This document shows positions 14,402 to 16,204 of a stretch of 16,204 nucleotides of DNA, piece after piece. The DNA is from Clostridia bacterium (GTDB lineage: Bacteria; Bacillota; Clostridia; Lachnospirales; CAG-274), in assembly GCA_030536675.1 (NCBI GenBank), contig JAUNPM010000005.1, positions 7,489-23,692 of the forward strand, in the 5' to 3' direction. Under the pieces are notes generated by a model that searched no databases, was not told the DNA's origin, and saw only the letters and a program-made list of their open reading frames with translations. How positions within the stretch are numbered: position 1 is the first letter of the stretch; each line of letters starts with the position of its first letter. The translations under genes were made by a program, and so were the position numbers.

Positions 14402-14794
14402 ATGTCAAAGGGACATAGAAGCCAGATAAAGAGAGACAGAAATGAACAGAATAAGGACAGAAGAGCTCAGGCTCACGCTAAGTTTGTAAGAGTTTCTGAC
14501 ACAAAGGCTAGAATTGTTTTGGAACAGATTAAGGGTAAGAGCATTGGTGAAGCTATGGCTATACTTGCTTATTCACCAAGATATGCTGCTGAAATTATAG
14601 AAAAGGTTTTAAAGTCTGCTGTTGCTAATGCAGAAAATAACTTAGAATTAGATGTTAATGATTTGTATGTTGCTGATGTATTTGCCAATCAGGGACCGAC
14701 TCTCAAGAGAATCCGTCCGAGAGCGCAGGGCAGAGCTTACAGAATAAATAAAAAGACTGCTCACATTTCAATATACTTAGATGAGAAGAAATAA
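14402..14794 (+). CDS. rplV: 50S ribosomal protein L22, with charged N-terminal extension
   Basis: Large-subunit protein whose beta-hairpin lines the exit tunnel and which contacts all 23S rRNA domains. At 130 residues it is about 20 longer than the E. coli protein. The extra part is an N-terminal Lys/Arg/Gln-rich segment (about residues 1-25) before the conserved FVRVSDTKARIVL core. The tunnel hairpin with GPTLKRIRPRAQGRAYRI (about 98-115) is intact. As I recall, similar extensions occur in Lachnospiraceae L22, which supports the lineage guess. A GGAAGGAGGG ribosome binding site at about 14385-14394 gives a clear start, so the extension is not a miscalled start. Confidence 0.97.
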   Translation: MSKGHRSQIKRDRNEQNKDRRAQAHAKFVRVSDTKARIVLEQIKGKSIGEAMAILAYSPRYAAEIIEKVLKSAVANAENNLELDVNDLYVADVFANQGPTLKRIRPRAQGRAYRINKKTAHISIYLDEKK

Positions 14795-14805
14795 GGAGGT
14801 CAACC

Positions 14806-15465
14806 ATGGGTCAGAAAGTAAATCCACATGGATTAAGAGTTGGCATTATTAAAGACTGGGACTCTACCTGGTATGCTGATAAGAAGGATTATGCTAACTT
14901 CTTAGTAGAAGACAACAAGCTTAGAACTTATATTAAGAATAAATTAGCTAACTCCAGCGTTTCTAAAATCGCTATTGAGAGAACTAATGAAAGAGTTAAG
15001 GTTACTATTTATACTTCAAAGCCCGGTATAATAATCGGTAAGAGCGGTGCTGCAATTCAGGAATTAAACAATGAATTACAGAAAATGACTGACAAGAAGG
15101 TAATGGTAAACATTGAGGATATTAAAAGACCTGAGCTTGATTCTCAGTTAGTTGCTGAGGATATTGCAAGACAGCTTGAAAATCGTGTTACATTCAGAAG
15201 AGCTATGAAGAAGGCTATGCAGACTACAATGAAGTTTGGTGCTAAGGGTATAAAGACTACTTGCAGCGGCCGTCTTGGCGGTGCTGAAATGGCTCGTACA
15301 GAAACATATCACGATGGTACTATCCCTCTTCAGACTTTAAGAGCTAACATTGATTACGGTTTTGCTGAAGCAAACACAACTTATGGTAAGATCGGTGTTA
15401 AGGTTTGGATATATAAGGGTGAAGTACTTCCTGTAAAAAATGAGAAGAAAGGAAGTGTTCAGTAA
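14806..15465 (+). CDS. rpsC: 30S ribosomal protein S3
   Basis: Small-subunit protein at the mRNA entry tunnel, with a role in mRNA helicase activity alongside S4 and S5. It has 219 residues. GQKVNPHGLRVGI at the N-terminus, a KH domain with GIIIGKSG at 74-81, and the C-terminal S3 domain with SGRLGGAEMARTE (near 156-168) and IDYGFAEANTTYGKIGVKVWI mark it clearly. An AAGGAGGT ribosome binding site at 14793-14800, overlapping the rplV stop region, precedes the ATG. The stop overlaps the rplP ATG by one base. Confidence 0.98.
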   Translation: MGQKVNPHGLRVGIIKDWDSTWYADKKDYANFLVEDNKLRTYIKNKLANSSVSKIAIERTNERVKVTIYTSKPGIIIGKSGAAIQELNNELQKMTDKKVMVNIEDIKRPELDSQLVAEDIARQLENRVTFRRAMKKAMQTTMKFGAKGIKTTCSGRLGGAEMARTETYHDGTIPLQTLRANIDYGFAEANTTYGKIGVKVWIYKGEVLPVKNEKKGSVQ

Positions 15466-15896
15466 TGTTAATGCCTAAGAAAGTTAAAAGACGTAAGCAG
15501 TTCAGAGGACGTATGACAGGTAAGGCTTTAAGAGGTAACAAGATCACTTACGGTGAGTACGGTATTGTTGCTATGGAGCCCGGCTGGATAACTTCCAGAC
15601 AGATAGAAGCTGCCAGAATTGCTATGACAAGATACATTAAAAGAGGCGGTCAGGTTTGGATCAAGATATTCCCTGATAAGCCTATTACATTAAAGCCTAT
15701 GGGTACAAGAATGGGTTCCGGTAAAGGTTCAACCGAATATTGGGTATCTGTTGTTAAGCCGGGCAGAGTTATGTTTGAAATTGCAGGCGTAACAGAGGAA
15801 ACTGCAAGAGAAGCTTTAAGACTTGCTGTTCATAAGCTTCCTATTAAGTGTAAGATTGTATCACGCGCTGATTTGGAAAAGGAGTGTGACAATTAA
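15465..15896 (+). CDS. rplP: 50S ribosomal protein L16
   Basis: Late-assembly large-subunit protein that organises the A-site tRNA-binding region. It has 143 residues. MLMPKKVKRRKQFRG at the N-terminus and KPMGTRMGSGKGSTEYWVSV are L16 hallmarks; the latter covers the Arg that is hydroxylated in E. coli. The ATG at 15465 is coupled to the rpsC stop (TAATG), with AAAGGA near 15449-15454 inside rpsC. A second in-frame ATG at 15471 is less likely because MLMPK is the usual start. The stop overlaps the rpmC start in the same TAATG arrangement. Confidence 0.98.
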   Translation: MLMPKKVKRRKQFRGRMTGKALRGNKITYGEYGIVAMEPGWITSRQIEAARIAMTRYIKRGGQVWIKIFPDKPITLKPMGTRMGSGKGSTEYWVSVVKPGRVMFEIAGVTEETAREALRLAVHKLPIKCKIVSRADLEKECDN

Positions 15897-16102
15897 TGAA
15901 GACTAAGGAATATGTTGCAGAATTAAAGAATAAGACTGTTGCTGAGTTAAATAATGAGTTGGTTGAAGCTAAGAAGGAATTATTCAACTTAAGATTCCAG
16001 AATGCAACCAATCAGTTACAGAATACGGCTAGAATCAGCCTTGTTCGTAAGAACATTGCAAGAATCCAGACTGTAATCACTCAGAAGGAAAACACACTTT
16101 AA
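15896..16102 (+). CDS. rpmC: 50S ribosomal protein L29
   Basis: Small helical large-subunit protein near the tunnel exit, next to L23, and part of the trigger factor/SRP docking surface. It has 68 residues, forming a two-helix hairpin with little else. ELNNELVEAKKELFNLRFQ at about 18-36 is the family signature, followed by RISLVRKNIARIQTVI. The ATG overlaps the rplP stop (TAATG) with AAAAGGAG at 15877-15884, so translation is coupled. rpsQ follows after 30 nt. Confidence 0.97.
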   Translation: MKTKEYVAELKNKTVAELNNELVEAKKELFNLRFQNATNQLQNTARISLVRKNIARIQTVITQKENTL

Positions 16103-16132
16103 TAGTTATATAATCGGAAGGAGGACAATTTC

Positions 16133-16204
16133 GTGGAAAGAAATCTTCGTAAAACAAGAATCGGAAAAGTTATCAGCGATAAGATGGATAAGACAATCGT
16201 AGTT
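16133..16204 (+). CDS. rpsQ: 30S ribosomal protein S17 (3'-truncated by window edge)
   Basis: Primary 16S rRNA-binding protein of the small-subunit body. Only the first 24 codons are in the window. Read from GTG at 16133 they give (M)ERNLRKTRIGKVISDKMDK and then TIVV, which matches the conserved S17 N-terminus. GTG is chosen as the start because GGAAGGAGGA at 16116-16125 is ideally spaced (7 nt) and the family sequence begins there. The next in-frame ATG, at codon 18, would remove conserved residues. Position after rpmC is the canonical S10-operon order. The rest lies beyond the window. Confidence 0.95.
   Translation, partial: MERNLRKTRIGKVISDKMDKTIVV

Overview
The window is about 16.2 kb of ordinary bacterial chromosome with every recognisable gene on the + strand. 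AT-rich composition, strong AAGGAGG-type ribosome binding sites, the order fabD-fabG-fabF-fabZ-accD-accA, a short AccA, and an L22 with a charged N-terminal extension point to a low-GC Firmicute of class Clostridia. A Lachnospiraceae-like lineage is my best inference, not a proof.

Region 1 (1-5123) is the distal half of a type II fatty-acid synthesis operon. It holds a 5'-truncated fabD, then fabG, fabF, fabZ, accD and accA, packed with overlaps or short gaps and closed by an intrinsic terminator. FabD loads malonate onto ACP, FabF condenses, FabG reduces, FabZ dehydrates, and AccAD is the carboxyltransferase half of acetyl-CoA carboxylase. The biotin carrier (accB) and biotin carboxylase (accC), which sit around fabZ in many Firmicutes, are absent here.

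Region 2 (5124-10680) is nucleotide excision repair. uvrB has a sigma-A-type promoter almost touching its ribosome binding site, and uvrA follows. The two are separated by about 455 nt containing a hairpin that begins inside the uvrB stop region and a compact set of nested inverted repeats (7471-7605) with no convincing gene.

Region 3 (10681-16204) is the start of the S10 ribosomal-protein operon: rpsJ, rplC, rplD, rplW, rplB, rpsS, rplV, rpsC, rplP, rpmC and a 3'-truncated rpsQ. It is preceded by phased A-tracts, an extended -10 promoter and a leader of about 250 nt. The leader contains a U-tailed terminator hairpin whose 5' arm can pair in two other ways, followed by a second domain closed by a long-range helix. 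A further 201-nt non-coding spacer with hairpins and an extended -10 lies between rpsJ and rplC. These leaders and the uvrB-uvrA element are the least explained parts of the window; the protein-coding content is conventional.
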